The notes beneath the pieces were generated by a model. That model saw only the letters and a list, made by a program, of their open reading frames with translations. It did not search any database and was not told the origin of the DNA. 64,000 bases of DNA from contig CAJAVP010000082.1 in NCBI GenBank assembly GCA_903945375.1, forward strand, positions 1-64,000, given 5' to 3'. Source of the stretch: an uncultured Methylococcaceae bacterium (GTDB taxonomy: Bacteria; Pseudomonadota; Gammaproteobacteria; Methylococcales; Methylomonadaceae). Position 1 is the stretch's first letter, and each line of letters begins with the position of its first letter. Shown here piece by piece: positions 10,966 through 23,400 of this stretch. The translations under genes and the position numbers were made by a program.

Positions 10966-11134
10966 TTTTTATTTGTTGATAGGGGAGTGAATTAATCTGG
11001 TATTTGGCTTGAATGGCATTATCTATGCTTAAGTCTATCAAATTTCTGCAAGATTTTACGGAATGCGATATAATGCCAACAAATAGACATTTCTCCGCGC
11101 ATTCGCGCATTCTTCACTCCAACAAGGTAAATCC

Positions 11135-12895
11135 ATGCTCAATGATGTTTCTACATTACCCTCTTTTTCTGATTTAGCGCTGATTGAACCGGTGCTAAAA
11201 GCATTGGAAGATGTCGGTTATGAAACACCTTCGCCAATTCAGGCACAAGTTATCCCGCACATGTTGCAAGGCAAAGATGTGTTGGGACAAGCTCAGACGG
11301 GGACGGGTAAAACGGCGGCTTTTGCATTGCCAATTCTGTCTCGTATTGATATTAAACTTAAAGATCCGCAGGTTTTGGTGTTAGCACCAACGCGCGAACT
11401 TGCTATTCAAGTAGCTGAGGCGTTTCAACGCTACGCTACTCATTTAAAAGGTTTTCACGTTCTACCCATTTATGGCGGACAAGATTACAGCACACAACTG
11501 CGCCAGCTAAAACGCGGAGCGCATGTCGTTGTCGGTACACCAGGTCGCGTGATGGATCACATGCGTAAAGGTACATTGAATTTGGACGGTTTAGTCACTT
11601 TAGTGCTTGATGAAGCCGATGAGATGTTGCGCATGGGCTTTATTGACGATGTGGAGTGGATACTAGAACAAACGCCTGATGAGATACAAATCGCGTTGTT
11701 TTCGGCAACCATGCCAACGGTAATTCGTAAAATCGCTCAAGAATATCTACATGAGCCAGAGCAAATCACCATCAAAGTCACGAATGCGTCAGCTGAAAAT
11801 ATTCGTCAACGTTTTTGGGTTGTCAGTGGCGTACATAAATTGGATGCTTTGACCCGTATTCTGGAGGTTGAAACCTTCGATGGCATGATTATTTTTGTTA
11901 GAACCAAAACTGCCACTGTCGAATTAGCTGAAAAATTAGAAGCGCGGGGCTATTCAGCAGCGGCTATTAACGGTGATATGTCTCAGGCACTCAGAGAACG
12001 AGCAATTAATAACTTAAAAAATGGCAAGTTAGACATCCTTATCGCGACCGATGTGGCGGCGCGTGGTCTTGATGTGGATCGTATTACCCATGTCGTCAAT
12101 TACGACATTCCTTACGATACTGAATCTTATGTTCACCGTATTGGTAGAACGGGACGTGCTGGGCGTACCGGTGATGCCATTTTGTTCATCGCGCCTAGAG
12201 AAAGAAAGTTGCTGATGAATATAGAAAAAGCAACGAAACAAAAAGTTGAGGAAATGGGCTTGCCATCAACGGAAGTCATTAATAACAAGCGTATTTCTCG
12301 ATTCAAACAGAATATTACCGATACCTTAGCCGCTGAGGAATTAAGCTTTTTCACACAGCTGATCGAACAGTATGAGCGTGAGCATAATGTTTCAGCAATG
12401 GAAATTGCGTCTGCATTAGCAAAATTGGTTCAAGGCGATACCCCGTTGCTCATGCAAAATCCACCTAAAAAAGCCAGAGATCCGAGAGATGAGCGGGAAG
12501 GTGGGGATTTCTCAAGATCACGTGAAGAGCGACCAAAAAGAGAACGTAGCTCACGTCGTGAGTTTGGTGGCGCAGACATTGAAATGGAATTGTTCCGTAT
12601 TGAGGTCGGTCATGTTCACGGTGTCAAACCCGGCAACATTGTTGGCGCAATCGCCAATGAAGCGGGAATAGATGGCAAGCATATCGCGCGTATCAAAATT
12701 GAGGAAGATTACAGTACCGTTGAATTACCCGCTGGAATGCCTAAAGACTTAATTCAAGATTTAAAGCGTGTCAGAGTTGCTGGTCATCCTTTAAATATTT
12801 CCAAACTTGAACATGGCGCGGGTGGACGCACGACCGATAAACCTAGAAAGCGTATCGGTGCACCTCGACGTGCTAGATCTAAAACGGACGAATAA
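11135..12895 (+). CDS. deaD: DEAD-box RNA helicase, DeaD/CsdA type
   Basis: This ATP-dependent RNA helicase probably acts in ribosome assembly and RNA decay at low temperature. The 586 aa product has a Q motif, motif I AQTGTGKT, motif II DEAD, motif III SAT and motif VI HRIGRTGRAGR, then a charged linker (about 435-475) and a DbpA-like RNA-binding domain (about 478-552, EMELFRIEVGHVHGVKPG), ending in a basic tail. A TATAAT at 11069-11074 may be its -10 element; the matching -35 is weak. A strong terminator follows at 12920. Confidence 0.95.
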   Translation: MLNDVSTLPSFSDLALIEPVLKALEDVGYETPSPIQAQVIPHMLQGKDVLGQAQTGTGKTAAFALPILSRIDIKLKDPQVLVLAPTRELAIQVAEAFQRYATHLKGFHVLPIYGGQDYSTQLRQLKRGAHVVVGTPGRVMDHMRKGTLNLDGLVTLVLDEADEMLRMGFIDDVEWILEQTPDEIQIALFSATMPTVIRKIAQEYLHEPEQITIKVTNASAENIRQRFWVVSGVHKLDALTRILEVETFDGMIIFVRTKTATVELAEKLEARGYSAAAINGDMSQALRERAINNLKNGKLDILIATDVAARGLDVDRITHVVNYDIPYDTESYVHRIGRTGRAGRTGDAILFIAPRERKLLMNIEKATKQKVEEMGLPSTEVINNKRISRFKQNITDTLAAEELSFFTQLIEQYEREHNVSAMEIASALAKLVQGDTPLLMQNPPKKARDPRDEREGGDFSRSREERPKRERSSRREFGGADIEMELFRIEVGHVHGVKPGNIVGAIANEAGIDGKHIARIKIEEDYSTVELPAGMPKDLIQDLKRVRVAGHPLNISKLEHGAGGRTTDKPRKRIGAPRRARSKTDE

Positions 12896-12919
12896 CACGA
12901 CTTAAGCTTTATCGACTTC

Positions 12920-12953
12920 ACCCCGCTAGGCCAGATGGTTTAGCGGGGTTTTT
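12920..12953. terminator. bidirectional terminator between deaD and dnaQ
   Basis: ACCCCGCTA (12920-12928) pairs with TAGCGGGGT (12941-12949) and is followed by a T run. It lies between the convergent deaD and dnaQ stop codons and can serve deaD directly; read from the other strand the A-rich side gives a weaker terminator for dnaQ. Confidence 0.85.
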
Positions 12954-13677
12954 ATTGATGCCAAAGGCAGCTTCCTGATTGTTGTTTAATTTTTTCTATA
13001 CTGAGCTGATGCGCCTGTAGTTCTTCGCTGTTACAGGTAATAATTTTCAATGCAGGGCGATCTGCGGCTAGCCGTTTGACCGCTTGTGTGGCTATTGCAA
13101 GACTTTGGTCTGAGACATTTTCGTCCAATAAAGACGCTTGACCGCCAGTCATCAATAAAAACACATCCGCTAAGAGTTCTGCATCTAATAACGCACCATG
13201 CAAATCCCGTTGACTGCTATCAACATAATAATGTTTGCAAAGTGCGTCTAAGCTGTTGCGTTGCCCTGGGCGTTTTTTTCTGGCAAAACTCAAGGTATCA
13301 AATACTTTACAATAATCGCCTACGGTTTTGTCGAATTGACTGAGTAATGAAAATTCATAATTGATGAAGCCAACATCAAACGGGGCGTTATGTATAATCA
13401 GCTCTGAGTTTTCAATAAACGCAATAAACTCATCTGCAATATCTGCAAAGCATTTTTTGTCCGCCAAAAATTCATTACTAATACCGTGAACAGCCAGTGC
13501 GCCTTCGTCAATATCCCGCTCGGGATTGATATAAACGTGAAAGTTTTTACCTGTTAAGCGCCGATTAAGCAGTTCTACGCAACCGATTTCAATGATGCGA
13601 TGACCGTCTTGGGGATTGATACCCGTTGTTTCAGTATCAAGAATAACAAGACGATGATTAAATTGATGTTTATCCAT
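12952..13677 (-). CDS. dnaQ: DNA polymerase III epsilon subunit (3'-5' proofreading exonuclease)
   Basis: Epsilon is the proofreading exonuclease of the replicative polymerase. The product is 241 aa with the DEDDh exonuclease core: LDTETTG (Asp14, Glu16), the Exo II region HNAPFDVGFINYE, and Exo III LHGALLDAELLADVFL. The C-terminal tail (about 180-241) is the alpha-subunit-binding part. It is not next to rnhA, its common neighbour, in this window. Confidence 0.94.
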   Translation of the reverse strand: MDKHQFNHRLVILDTETTGINPQDGHRIIEIGCVELLNRRLTGKNFHVYINPERDIDEGALAVHGISNEFLADKKCFADIADEFIAFIENSELIIHNAPFDVGFINYEFSLLSQFDKTVGDYCKVFDTLSFARKKRPGQRNSLDALCKHYYVDSSQRDLHGALLDAELLADVFLLMTGGQASLLDENVSDQSLAIATQAVKRLAADRPALKIITCNSEELQAHQLSIEKIKQQSGSCLWHQ

Positions 13678-13712
13678 AAGTTACCTTAAAAGTGTCGTTG
13701 TATAAAAGGTCA

Positions 13713-13783
13713 CCTGATTAGCAACATGCTTCAGTGAATCCCTACCGGCATGACGACTTAGCTGAAGAATCTTGCTAATCAGG
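13713..13783. repeat. stem-loop repeat with dispersed core sequence
   Basis: CCTGATTAGCAA (13713-13724) and TTGCTAATCAGG (13772-13783) are a perfect 12-bp inverted repeat, with an inner pair CTTCAG/CTGAAG. The loop at 13736-13760 matches the reverse complement of 48882-48906 at 23 of 25 positions. It lies between divergent dnaQ and thiD. It is probably a small dispersed palindromic element rather than a terminator, since no T run follows. Confidence 0.6.
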
Positions 13784-13885
13784 AAAGGCCATGCAAGAGA
13801 TTATTGGCAAACAAATTTAGCTCAGCCAGTGACAGTGAGTCATTAATAGCATACATTAAGGTTTTATGACTATCCAATATCACCC

Positions 13886-14677
13886 ATGATCACTAATCGA
13901 CCTGTTGTGCTGGCCTTCTCGGGTCATGACCCAAGTGGAGGCGCTGGCATTCAAGCGGACATTGAAACGCTCATTAGTCACCAATGTCATGCCGCTAGCG
14001 TAATTACTTGCTTAACTGAGCAAGACACGCGAAATGTCAAAAAACTCATTCCTCAATGCCCTGAGAATATCATTAGCCAAGCAAAAACTATTTTGGATGA
14101 TTTGCCCGTCAAGGTCTTCAAAATTGGTTTAATTGGGCATCAAGAAACCGCTCTTGCTATCTATGCTATTTTAAAGCAATACCCCGATATTCCTGTCGTG
14201 CTTGATCCAATTTTGGCAGCGGGCGGAGGCACTTCGCTTTGCTCGGAGCGTTTGATTACCGCAATCAATGATTTATTATTGCCTTGCACCACCGTGTTGA
14301 CACCGAATAGTCAAGAAGCTCGCAAACTGGCTGGACACGAGGATTTAGAGGTCTGTGGCGTAGAATTGCTCTCTAAGGGTTGTGAATATGTATTGATTAC
14401 TGGCAGTCATGAACACACCACGGTGGTGAATAATCAATTGTTTCATGATGGTTATTGCTGGGAAACCTATACGTGGGACAGATTGCCAGAAAGTTATCAT
14501 GGTTCGGGTTGCACCTTAGCGAGTAGCCTTGCGGCATTGATTGCCCAAGGCTTAGAGCCGGTGCAGGCCGTACTCGAAGCGCAAGAATACACATGGAATT
14601 CCTTAAATAGTGCTTATCGTCCCGGTAATGGTCAGTACAATCCTAATCGATTCTTTTGGGTGGAGGATGATTTATGA
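13886..14677 (+). CDS. thiD: hydroxymethylpyrimidine/phosphomethylpyrimidine kinase
   Basis: ThiD phosphorylates HMP and then HMP-P for thiamine synthesis. The 263 aa ribokinase-fold product has SGHDPSGGAGIQADI at residues 11-25, VLDPILAAGGG and the C-terminal anion hole SYHGSGCTLASS. Its stop overlaps the thiE start by four bases (ATGA). No TPP riboswitch was recognised upstream. Confidence 0.94.
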   Translation: MITNRPVVLAFSGHDPSGGAGIQADIETLISHQCHAASVITCLTEQDTRNVKKLIPQCPENIISQAKTILDDLPVKVFKIGLIGHQETALAIYAILKQYPDIPVVLDPILAAGGGTSLCSERLITAINDLLLPCTTVLTPNSQEARKLAGHEDLEVCGVELLSKGCEYVLITGSHEHTTVVNNQLFHDGYCWETYTWDRLPESYHGSGCTLASSLAALIAQGLEPVQAVLEAQEYTWNSLNSAYRPGNGQYNPNRFFWVEDDL

Positions 14678-15303
14678 AATGTCCCAAACAAGGACTTTAT
14701 GCGATTACGCAAACCGCAAATAAAACCTTGCCAGCTATTATCAGCGAAGTGACAGCGGCACTACAGGGCGGGGTGGTTATGGTGCAATACCGAGACAAAC
14801 AACCCATTAATGCCGCTTTACTTGCCAGTGAATTGGTGACGTTGTGCCACCATTATCACGTCCCTTTGATTATTAATGACGATGTGGCTTTAGCTTTGGC
14901 AGTGGGGGCAGACGGGGTTCATCTGGGGCAACAAGATGGCAGTATTGCTGAGGCTAGAGAACAATTAGGTGCAGATGCGATTATTGGCGTTTCATGCTAC
15001 AACGCATTGACGACCGCTTTGCAAGCCCAAGCGAATGGGGCTGATTACGTCGCCTTTGGACGATTTTTTCCTTCTCGCTCTAAGCCGTTAGCAGCGCCTG
15101 CCAGCTTAGAAACCTTACATCAGGCGCGACAGGTTTTAAGCCTTCCTATCATTGCCATCGGTGGCATTCTGCCCGAGAACGGTGCGGGACTATTGGCGGC
15201 TGGTGCGAATATTTTGGCGGTTATCGATGGTTTATTTGGCAATGAAATTGAACAAGCCGCGAAGGCTTATCAAATCTTGTTTGATAACTCAGGCTTGCAT
15301 TAG
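14674..15303 (+). CDS. thiE: thiamine-phosphate synthase
   Basis: ThiE condenses HMP-PP with thiazole phosphate to thiamine phosphate. The 209 aa TIM-barrel protein has MVQYRDK, INDDVALA, GADGVHLGQ, GVSCYNALTTA and PIIAIGGILPEN motifs of the family. It is translationally coupled to thiD by a 4-base overlap. The two genes give the pyrimidine branch and the coupling step; thiazole genes are not in the window. Confidence 0.94.
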   Translation: MKCPKQGLYAITQTANKTLPAIISEVTAALQGGVVMVQYRDKQPINAALLASELVTLCHHYHVPLIINDDVALALAVGADGVHLGQQDGSIAEAREQLGADAIIGVSCYNALTTALQAQANGADYVAFGRFFPSRSKPLAAPASLETLHQARQVLSLPIIAIGGILPENGAGLLAAGANILAVIDGLFGNEIEQAAKAYQILFDNSGLH

Positions 15304-15385
15304 AAAAATTCATTTTTACAAGAGATTAGCCAAAAAGTGTATTAAAATAGCCCGTTATTTTATGCTTTAGCCACAATTCTGCTAA

Positions 15386-16063
<678 letters not shown>

Positions 16064-16117
16064 TCATTACCTTTATTTTTAGCAGCTGGATCAGCACCCT
16101 CTTTTAGAATTAAAACT

Positions 16118-17521
16118 ATGTCAGGAAAAACTTTATATGACAAATTATGGGAAGAGCATGTCGTTTTCACGGAAGATGACGGCTCTTCGCTAATTTATAT
16201 TGATCGTCAGCTACTGCACGAAGTTACCTCGCCACAAGCGTTTGAGGGATTGCGTTTGGCAGGTCGGCAAGTCTGGAATGCCTCACGAAATCTAGCCGTG
16301 GCTGATCACAATGTTCCTACCACCGAACGCGATAAGGGCATTGCTGATTCTGTTTCGCGCCTACAAGTTGAAACCTTAGATAAAAACTGTACGGAATTTG
16401 GCATTACCGAATTTACGATGACGGATCACCGGCAAGGCATTGTCCATGTTATTGGGCCAGAGCAGGGCGCGACCTTGCCAGGTATGACCGTGGTTTGTGG
16501 TGATTCGCATACGTCTACCCACGGTGCGTCGGGTGCTTTAGCGTTTGGTATTGGAACCTCAGAAGTTGAGCATGTCTTAGCGACACAATGCTTGGTTCAG
16601 AAAAAAGCAAAAAATCTTCTAATACAGATCGACGGACAAGTCGGTATCGGAATTACAGCTAAAGACATCGTGCTGGCTATCATTGGCACGATCGGTACAG
16701 CGGGCGGTAATGGTTATACGATAGAGTTTGCCGGTGCTGCCATTCGCGCCCTATCGATGGAAGGGCGTATGACAGTTTGTAATATGGCGATAGAAGCCGG
16801 TGCGCGAGCGGGATTAATTGCCGTTGATGATGTGACGATTGATTATTACCGAGATCGTCCGTATTCACCTAAAGGCAGCGATTGGTTTATGGCTGAGCGA
16901 ATGTGGCAACATTTGCACTCCGATGACGATGCGGTTTTTGACAAAGTAGTAAAAATAGACGCTAGCCTCATCAAACCACAAGTCACTTGGGGAACGTCGC
17001 CTGAATTGGTCATTGCAATCGATGAAAAAATACCGAATCCTGCTCAAGAAGCCGATGCCGTTAAACAGCAAAGCATGGTACGCGCGTTGGATTATATGGG
17101 GTTGAAAGCGGGACAAGCGATAACTGATATCGCCGTAGATAAAGTATTTATTGGCTCATGTACGAACTCGCGAATCGAAGATTTGCGTGCGGCAGCAGCA
17201 ATTGCTAAGGGCAGAAAAATTGCCTCGACTATCCAGTTGGCTTTAGTTGTTCCGGGATCTGGTCTGGTAAAAATGCAGGCCGAAGCCGAAGGTCTGGATA
17301 AAATTTTTATCCATGCCGGATTTGAATGGCGCGAACCTGGCTGCTCTATGTGTTTGGCGATGAATGCAGACCGCTTAGCTGCTGGTGAACGATGTGCCTC
17401 TACCTCCAACCGTAATTTTGAAGGTAGGCAAGGTTATGGTGGGCGTACGCACTTGGTCAGTCCCGCAATGGCGGCAGCGGCGGCTATTGCCGGACATTTT
17501 GTTGATGTTCGACAATTTTGA
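16118..17521 (+). CDS. leuC: 3-isopropylmalate dehydratase large subunit
   Basis: LeuC with LeuD isomerises 2-isopropylmalate to 3-isopropylmalate in leucine synthesis. The 467 aa aconitase-family product has the [4Fe-4S] cysteines in IGSCTNSR and [11 protein letters not shown]. It starts the leuC-leuD-leuB-asd-fimV block typical of gammaproteobacteria. The upstream 54 bases show no leader peptide attenuator. Confidence 0.96.
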   Translation: MSGKTLYDKLWEEHVVFTEDDGSSLIYIDRQLLHEVTSPQAFEGLRLAGRQVWNASRNLAVADHNVPTTERDKGIADSVSRLQVETLDKNCTEFGITEFTMTDHRQGIVHVIGPEQGATLPGMTVVCGDSHTSTHGASGALAFGIGTSEVEHVLATQCLVQKKAKNLLIQIDGQVGIGITAKDIVLAIIGTIGTAGGNGYTIEFAGAAIRALSMEGRMTVCNMAIEAGARAGLIAVDDVTIDYYRDRPYSPKGSDWFMAERMWQHLHSDDDAVFDKVVKIDASLIKPQVTWGTSPELVIAIDEKIPNPAQEADAVKQQSMVRALDYMGLKAGQAITDIAVDKVFIGSCTNSRIEDLRAAAAIAKGRKIASTIQLALVVPGSGLVKMQAEAEGLDKIFIHAGFEWREPGCSMCLAMNADRLAAGERCASTSNRNFEGRQGYGGRTHLVSPAMAAAAAIAGHFVDVRQF

Positions 17522-17597
17522 TGAGCGCAAATCGTTTGAGTTGTCATGATGGTCTGCTATCTGAAATCGATATCCTAAATTAACTTATTACCTATTT

Positions 17598-18233
17598 ATG
17601 CAAGCTTTTACTCAATTAACCGGTTTAGTTGCACCTTTGGATCGAGCTAATGTCGATACCGATGCCATTATTCCTAAGCAATTTCTTAAATCTATTAAAC
17701 GTGCCGGTTTTGGCCCTTATTTATTCGATGAGTGGCGTTATCTGGATCATGGTGAGCCCGATATGGATTGTACAAATCGCCCGATTAATCCTGATTTTGT
17801 CTTAAACAAAGCGCAATACCAACAGGCCGAAATTTTGCTTACCCGAGAAAATTTTGGTTGCGGCTCTTCGCGTGAACATGCGCCTTGGGCATTGGCCGAT
17901 TTTGGCTTTAGAGTGATTATCGCGCCAAGTTTTGCCGATATTTTTTACAACAACTGTTTTAAAAACGGCTTATTGCCTATTGTGCTGAGTACCGAAACGG
18001 TCGATCAGCTGTTTGGTGAATTAGTGGACGGTTATCAATTAACGGTAGATTTGTCATCACAAAAAATAATCACCGCAGCGGCCGCGAGCATTCACTTTGA
18101 ATTAGACGAAAATCGCAAATATCGTTTACTTAACGGCTTGGATGATATTGGGTTAACGCTGCAACAAGCCGATGAAATCAGAACTTATGAACGGCAGCGG
18201 GCTAAGATTGCACCGTGGTTGTTTGTCGATTAA
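17598..18233 (+). CDS. leuD: 3-isopropylmalate dehydratase small subunit
   Basis: LeuD is the swivelling small subunit of isopropylmalate isomerase. The product is 211 aa, the normal bacterial length, with [12 protein letters not shown] near residue 24 and the substrate-recognition loop [15 protein letters not shown]. It lies 76 bases after leuC and is followed by leuB. Confidence 0.95.
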   Translation: MQAFTQLTGLVAPLDRANVDTDAIIPKQFLKSIKRAGFGPYLFDEWRYLDHGEPDMDCTNRPINPDFVLNKAQYQQAEILLTRENFGCGSSREHAPWALADFGFRVIIAPSFADIFYNNCFKNGLLPIVLSTETVDQLFGELVDGYQLTVDLSSQKIITAAAASIHFELDENRKYRLLNGLDDIGLTLQQADEIRTYERQRAKIAPWLFVD

Positions 18234-18315
18234 AAAATTTTGACGACGAGCATTGGGTGGTTTGAGGGAGTGCTTGAGTCAAGTTTCATTTATTAATAAA
18301 GGTTATTTAACGATA

Positions 18316-19398
18316 ATGACAAAAAAAATAGCAGTTTTGCCAGGCGATGGCATTGGTACCGAAATTGTTGCTGAAGCGATAAAAGTCCTAGACTTCATTA
18401 ACTCAGATATGGCGCTGGATTTGGAGTTTGAATACGGTTTAATTGGCGGGGCGGCGTATGATGAATATGCCACGCCATTTCCTGAACAAAGCTTAGCCTT
18501 AGCAAAGGCGGCAGATGCTGTGATTTTGGGTGCTGTGGGTGGTTACAAATGGGAAGCGCTGGATATTTCAGTACGTCCTGAAAAAGGTCTACTGGGTTTG
18601 CGTTCAGAATTACAATTGTTTGCTAATCTACGACCAGCCATATTGTATCCCCAATTAGCCGATGCCTCGACACTCAAACCGGAAGTTGTCGCCGGTTTGG
18701 ATATTATGATCGTGCGAGAACTCACTGGGGGTATTTATTTCGGTCAACCACGCGGCATCCGAGTATTGGACAATGGTGAAAGGCAAGGTTATAACACCTT
18801 GGTTTACAGTGAGTCTGAAATACGCCGTATTGCACATAGCGCGTTTCAGATTGCCCAAAAAAGGAGTCGTCGCTTGTGTTCAGTTGACAAAGCGAATGTG
18901 TTGGAATGTACGGAATTATGGCGACAAGTGATGATTGAAACGGGTAAGCAATACCCAGACGTTGAATTAAGCCACATGTATGTCGACAATGCCGCGATGC
19001 AGCTAGTCCGCGCACCTAAACAGTTTGATGTAATGGTAACGACGAATATGTTTGGCGATATTCTTTCCGATACCGCTGCTATGTTAACAGGGTCTATCGG
19101 CATGTTGCCGTCTGCATCATTGGATGCTAATAACAAGGGAATGTATGAGCCGATTCACGGTTCAGCGCCTGATATTGCCGGTAAAGGCATTGCTAATCCC
19201 TTGGCCACAATATTATCAGCGGCGATGATGTTGCGTTATACCTTCGATTGCTCGGATGCCGCTGAGCGCATTGAAGCAGCGGTTAATTGCGCTTTAGATG
19301 CGAATAACCGTACCGCTGATATCTATTCAACAGGTATGCAAAAAGTGAGTACGGTACAAATGGGTGATGCAGTAATTTCAGCTTTGAGAGGTAACTAA
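18316..19398 (+). CDS. leuB: 3-isopropylmalate dehydrogenase
   Basis: LeuB oxidatively decarboxylates 3-isopropylmalate with NAD+. The start at 18316 ([14 protein letters not shown]) gives 360 aa and matches the family; an upstream in-frame ATG at 18253 would add 21 unrelated residues. Motifs include [11 protein letters not shown], the DNAAMQLVR metal and substrate region, and [14 protein letters not shown] in the NAD site. Its TAA overlaps the asd ATG by one base. Confidence 0.95.
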   Translation: MTKKIAVLPGDGIGTEIVAEAIKVLDFINSDMALDLEFEYGLIGGAAYDEYATPFPEQSLALAKAADAVILGAVGGYKWEALDISVRPEKGLLGLRSELQLFANLRPAILYPQLADASTLKPEVVAGLDIMIVRELTGGIYFGQPRGIRVLDNGERQGYNTLVYSESEIRRIAHSAFQIAQKRSRRLCSVDKANVLECTELWRQVMIETGKQYPDVELSHMYVDNAAMQLVRAPKQFDVMVTTNMFGDILSDTAAMLTGSIGMLPSASLDANNKGMYEPIHGSAPDIAGKGIANPLATILSAAMMLRYTFDCSDAAERIEAAVNCALDANNRTADIYSTGMQKVSTVQMGDAVISALRGN

Positions 19399-20420
19399 TG
19401 ACTAAACTTTATAATGTCGCCGTGGTCGGTGCTACGGGTGCTGTTGGCGAGGCAATGCTATCTATTTTGGAGGAGCGTAACTTCCCCGTCGGTGACGTTT
19501 ATGCGCTAGCGAGTAGTAACTCGGTTGGTAAAAGAATTCCGTTTAAAGGGAGTTCGTTAGTCGTAAAAGATTTAGCAACGTTTGATTTTGCTAATGTGCA
19601 AATTGGTTTGTTTTCCCCAGGTGCTTCTGTTTCGGCAGAATATGCACCCAAGGCGGCCGCCGCAGGTTGTGTCGTCATCGATAACACCTCGCAATTTCGC
19701 TATGATGATGATATTCCGCTGATTGTGCCTGAGGTTAATCCAGAAAAAATAGTTGAGTATAAGAACCGTGGCATTATTGCCAATCCTAATTGTTCAACGA
19801 TTCAGATGTTAGTGGCGTTAAAACCTATTTATGATGCGGTAGGTATTGAGAGGATCAATGTTTGTACTTATCAAGCCGTTTCAGGTACAGGCAAAGAGGC
19901 TATTGAAGAGTTAGTGCGTCAAACGACGGCTTTGCTCAACATGCAGGCCATAAAAACCAATGTTTATCCTAAACAAATTGCTTTTAATGTCTTGCCGCAA
20001 ATTGATGTTTTTCTTGATAATGGTTACACCAAAGAAGAGATGAAAATGGTTTGGGAAACCCAGAAAATTTTGGGTGATCATTCCGTTAGAGTGAATGCCA
20101 CGGCAGTGCGTGTACCGGTCTTTTATGGACATTCTGAAGCAGTGCATATTGAGACTCGTCAAAAAATTGATGCGGCGACTGTTCGTGCTTTATTGGAAAA
20201 AGCACCTGGGGTTACGGTGATTGATGAGCATAAAGACGGCGGTTATCCTACCGCAGTTACGGATTCATCTGGGCACGATAATGTGTTTGTCGGTCGTATC
20301 CGTGAGGATATTTCTCATCCTCAAGGTATTGATATGTGGGTGGTAGGAGACAATGTTCGTAAAGGCGCGGCATTAAACAGTGTGCAAATAGCAGAATTGC
20401 TGGTAAAAAATCACATCTAG
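19398..20420 (+). CDS. asd: aspartate-semialdehyde dehydrogenase
   Basis: Asd reduces aspartyl phosphate to the semialdehyde for lysine, methionine, threonine and diaminopimelate synthesis. The 340 aa product has the NADP site VGATGAVGEAML, catalytic Cys in NPNCSTIQM and the HIETRQKID region. AGAGG lies just before the start. It follows leuB directly, as in Pseudomonas. Confidence 0.95.
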   Translation: MTKLYNVAVVGATGAVGEAMLSILEERNFPVGDVYALASSNSVGKRIPFKGSSLVVKDLATFDFANVQIGLFSPGASVSAEYAPKAAAAGCVVIDNTSQFRYDDDIPLIVPEVNPEKIVEYKNRGIIANPNCSTIQMLVALKPIYDAVGIERINVCTYQAVSGTGKEAIEELVRQTTALLNMQAIKTNVYPKQIAFNVLPQIDVFLDNGYTKEEMKMVWETQKILGDHSVRVNATAVRVPVFYGHSEAVHIETRQKIDAATVRALLEKAPGVTVIDEHKDGGYPTAVTDSSGHDNVFVGRIREDISHPQGIDMWVVGDNVRKGAALNSVQIAELLVKNHI

Positions 20421-20490
20421 TCTAAGCTTAAGCATTAATATTCGACTATTCCGGTATAGAACGGTGATGACAATTTTGAAGGAGAGTAGA

Positions 20491-23400
20491 GTGCGCAATT
20501 TAACTAAAACTTTAGCGGTTGTCTCGTTACTGATACCTGCTAGTGGCTATCCATTGGGAATAGGCGAGCTTAAATTGCATTCGGCACTAAATCAAAAACT
20601 GGATGCGGAAGTTTCACTCATCTTATCGTCTGATGAAAGACTTTCAGAGGTTAAAGTCAACTTAGCACCACCAGAAAAATTTGATGAAGCGGGGGTGCCT
20701 TGGACTTACTTTTTGTCAAAAGTTAAATTTGAGCCAAAGCTAGCTAATGGCTCAAATATTATCAAAATCACCTCAGTTGAAGCCTTAAAAGAACCCTTCT
20801 TAGATATTTTACTCGAGGTGAGTTGGGCAAAAGGTAGTTTGTTCCGTGAATTTACGCTCCTCTTAGATCCGCCAGAAGTGTATCGACAGGCCACTATGCC
20901 TGTGATGTCCTCATCTGCAAATACGGGTAGTGACGCTTCTACTCAACGAGACAGAGTACGTGCCGAAAATAATCTAGCACCTGCCACATCAGGTGCCGGT
21001 GAATACGGTCCGACAGCATCAAATGACACACTATGGGAAATTGCCGAACGAACGAGTAGAGGAACCGGCGTTACGGTCGAGCAAATGTTGATGGCTTTAT
21101 ACGATAATAATCCAAAGGCGTTTTACAAACCTAATGTCAATGCGCTTTTAGCTGGTAAATTGCTTAAAATTCCTCGCTCGGAGACGATTTTAAAGCTATC
21201 ACACAAACAAGCCGTCAATGAACTCAATCAACAAACTAGGGCTTGGAAACATCCCCAAATTACAGAGCCGGCATTAAGCAATCATCAGTCAGTCGATGAG
21301 GCACCCGATAATCAATTATCGTTGATTGCCCCAGGACAAGACTTAATTCCTGAAAATGCCAAGGCTAATTCTGTCAAAGGGCAAGCCGCAACAGCTGAAA
21401 AAACTAGCAACACTACCAGTCCCGCTGATCCTGAATTAACGGGGGTAAAGACCAATAAAGGCACTCCAATTGATGGTGCGCTCGAAGAAAAAATATCTGC
21501 CTTAGAAAAGCAGTTAGCGGTTATGCAACAATTGATGGCTCTTAAAGATCAGCAGCTTGCTGCTTTGCAAAATCAATCACAATTAAAAGTGACGGATAAA
21601 CTGACAGAACAACCCGCGAATATTGAAGCACCAACCGACGTTTCGCCTAAAACTGTTGAGCCTCCTGTCAGCAAATCCAAAGAAGAAACGTCTAGTGCAG
21701 ACCTTAATCCTAAGCCACAGCCCATCGCTGAACCAAAACCGATACCGATACCTGTACCACCGAAACCAGTCGTTAAAGCCATACCACCGCCACCGCCTGC
21801 GCCACTTACGGATGAATCAGATTGGTATTATTTGGTAGCCGCCGGTGTCGGAACCGGGCTATTAATGCTACTAGGTGGATTATGGTGGCGTCAGCGACAA
21901 CAAGAAAAAGGACAAGCGTTTGAGCTTGCCTTTGCTAATACGGCTACATTAAAAGCACCAAATCCAGGTGATATTTTTGCTAATCCAGAAAGTGAAAGTG
22001 CCCTAGGATTAGATCTAGCGACAGAAGAAAATATTTTCGCTAGCGATTTTGCAATCGGTGACTTTGATGTCGTTGATGTTGATCAAGGAGAAATTGATCC
22101 TATTTCCGAAGCTGATGTTTATCTTGCTTATGGACGTTATCAACAAGCTGAAGACTTGATGCGTGATGCCATTATGGAGCAACCGGATCGTGATGAATGC
22201 AAGTTGAAGTTGTTAGAAATTTTCTATGCTAATAACAATAAGGTCGCTTTTGAGACCTATGCGAGTGAATTAATTAGTCAAGGTAAACAAGGGGATGTTG
22301 TCTTTTGGGTAAAAGTGATTGAAATGGGTAGCGAGATCTGTCCTAATTCATCGATATTTACCAGTCATTATGAAGTTTCTCAATCATATACTAGCGAAGG
22401 TTTAGCTGGAAATAATGACAACACTTTCGATGGAATGGATTTCGATTTGAATTCATTTGAAGAATTATTTGCAAAAGACTCCGATGAAGAGATTTTTGGT
22501 ATCAAAATTGATTTATTAGATGAACAAGCGTTAGACGAGAGTATTCTAGAACTCGATAAGCCAGCCAATGAAAATAACCAATTAGATTCATTTGAAAGTT
22601 TAGATTTTGATTTAAGTCTATTTAATGATGAACTTAAAACGGAAAAAACAATACCGACAATAGACAAAAAAATCAATGATAAACCAGAAGTTAAAGATTT
22701 GGCTTATGAATTAGATTTATCCAATGATTTTAATATAGACGATAATATCGATAGTTTAGAGATAACCCAAGCAACTGCTCTAACGGGCGAGACTGATCTC
22801 GTTGCTAAAGTAGCAGGAAAAACCACTATTTCATTTGATAAAAAAGAGTCAGTTCCTTTTGCGGATTTAGATCAACACAGCCTAGATAACCCAAGTTTAT
22901 TTGATGATTTTAACATTATCGAATTTACGTCAAGCGATACAACAAATTCCATTGAAAAAGAAAAAACTAATGCGCTGAGCCTCGGCGATACCGTACTAGA
23001 TGATGATTTTTCGGCACTATTTGCTGATTTATCTAAGCCAGAAGAGAGTAATACCATTGAGTTTACCTCGGAAAAAATAGATCATGTAGATGATTTAACG
23101 GCATTGTTTACCGATAGTCCAGTCAGTAAGAGTCCTCTATTAGGTACTTCTTCTAGTCTTGATAAAGAAATAGAAAGTTTATTTGGTGACTTTAGTGGTG
23201 ATAGCTTAAGCCTTGAAGATAATTTGTCTGAAAACTATACCTCCAAAGATTCATTAAGAGATCCCTTAGGAGAAAATAGCATTGATTCATTTGCTAATTT
23301 TGATTTCACGAATGATATTGACAGTATTGCTAAATCGCCATCAAACTTCGGTATTTCTAATTTAGATGAAATGGATGAAATGGAAACAAAGCTTGATTTG

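Noticed and set aside
13678-13885. TPP riboswitch before thiD
   Set aside because: The conserved CTGAGA and ACCTGA-type THI-box segments are not arranged as expected; the region is explained by the stem-loop repeat.
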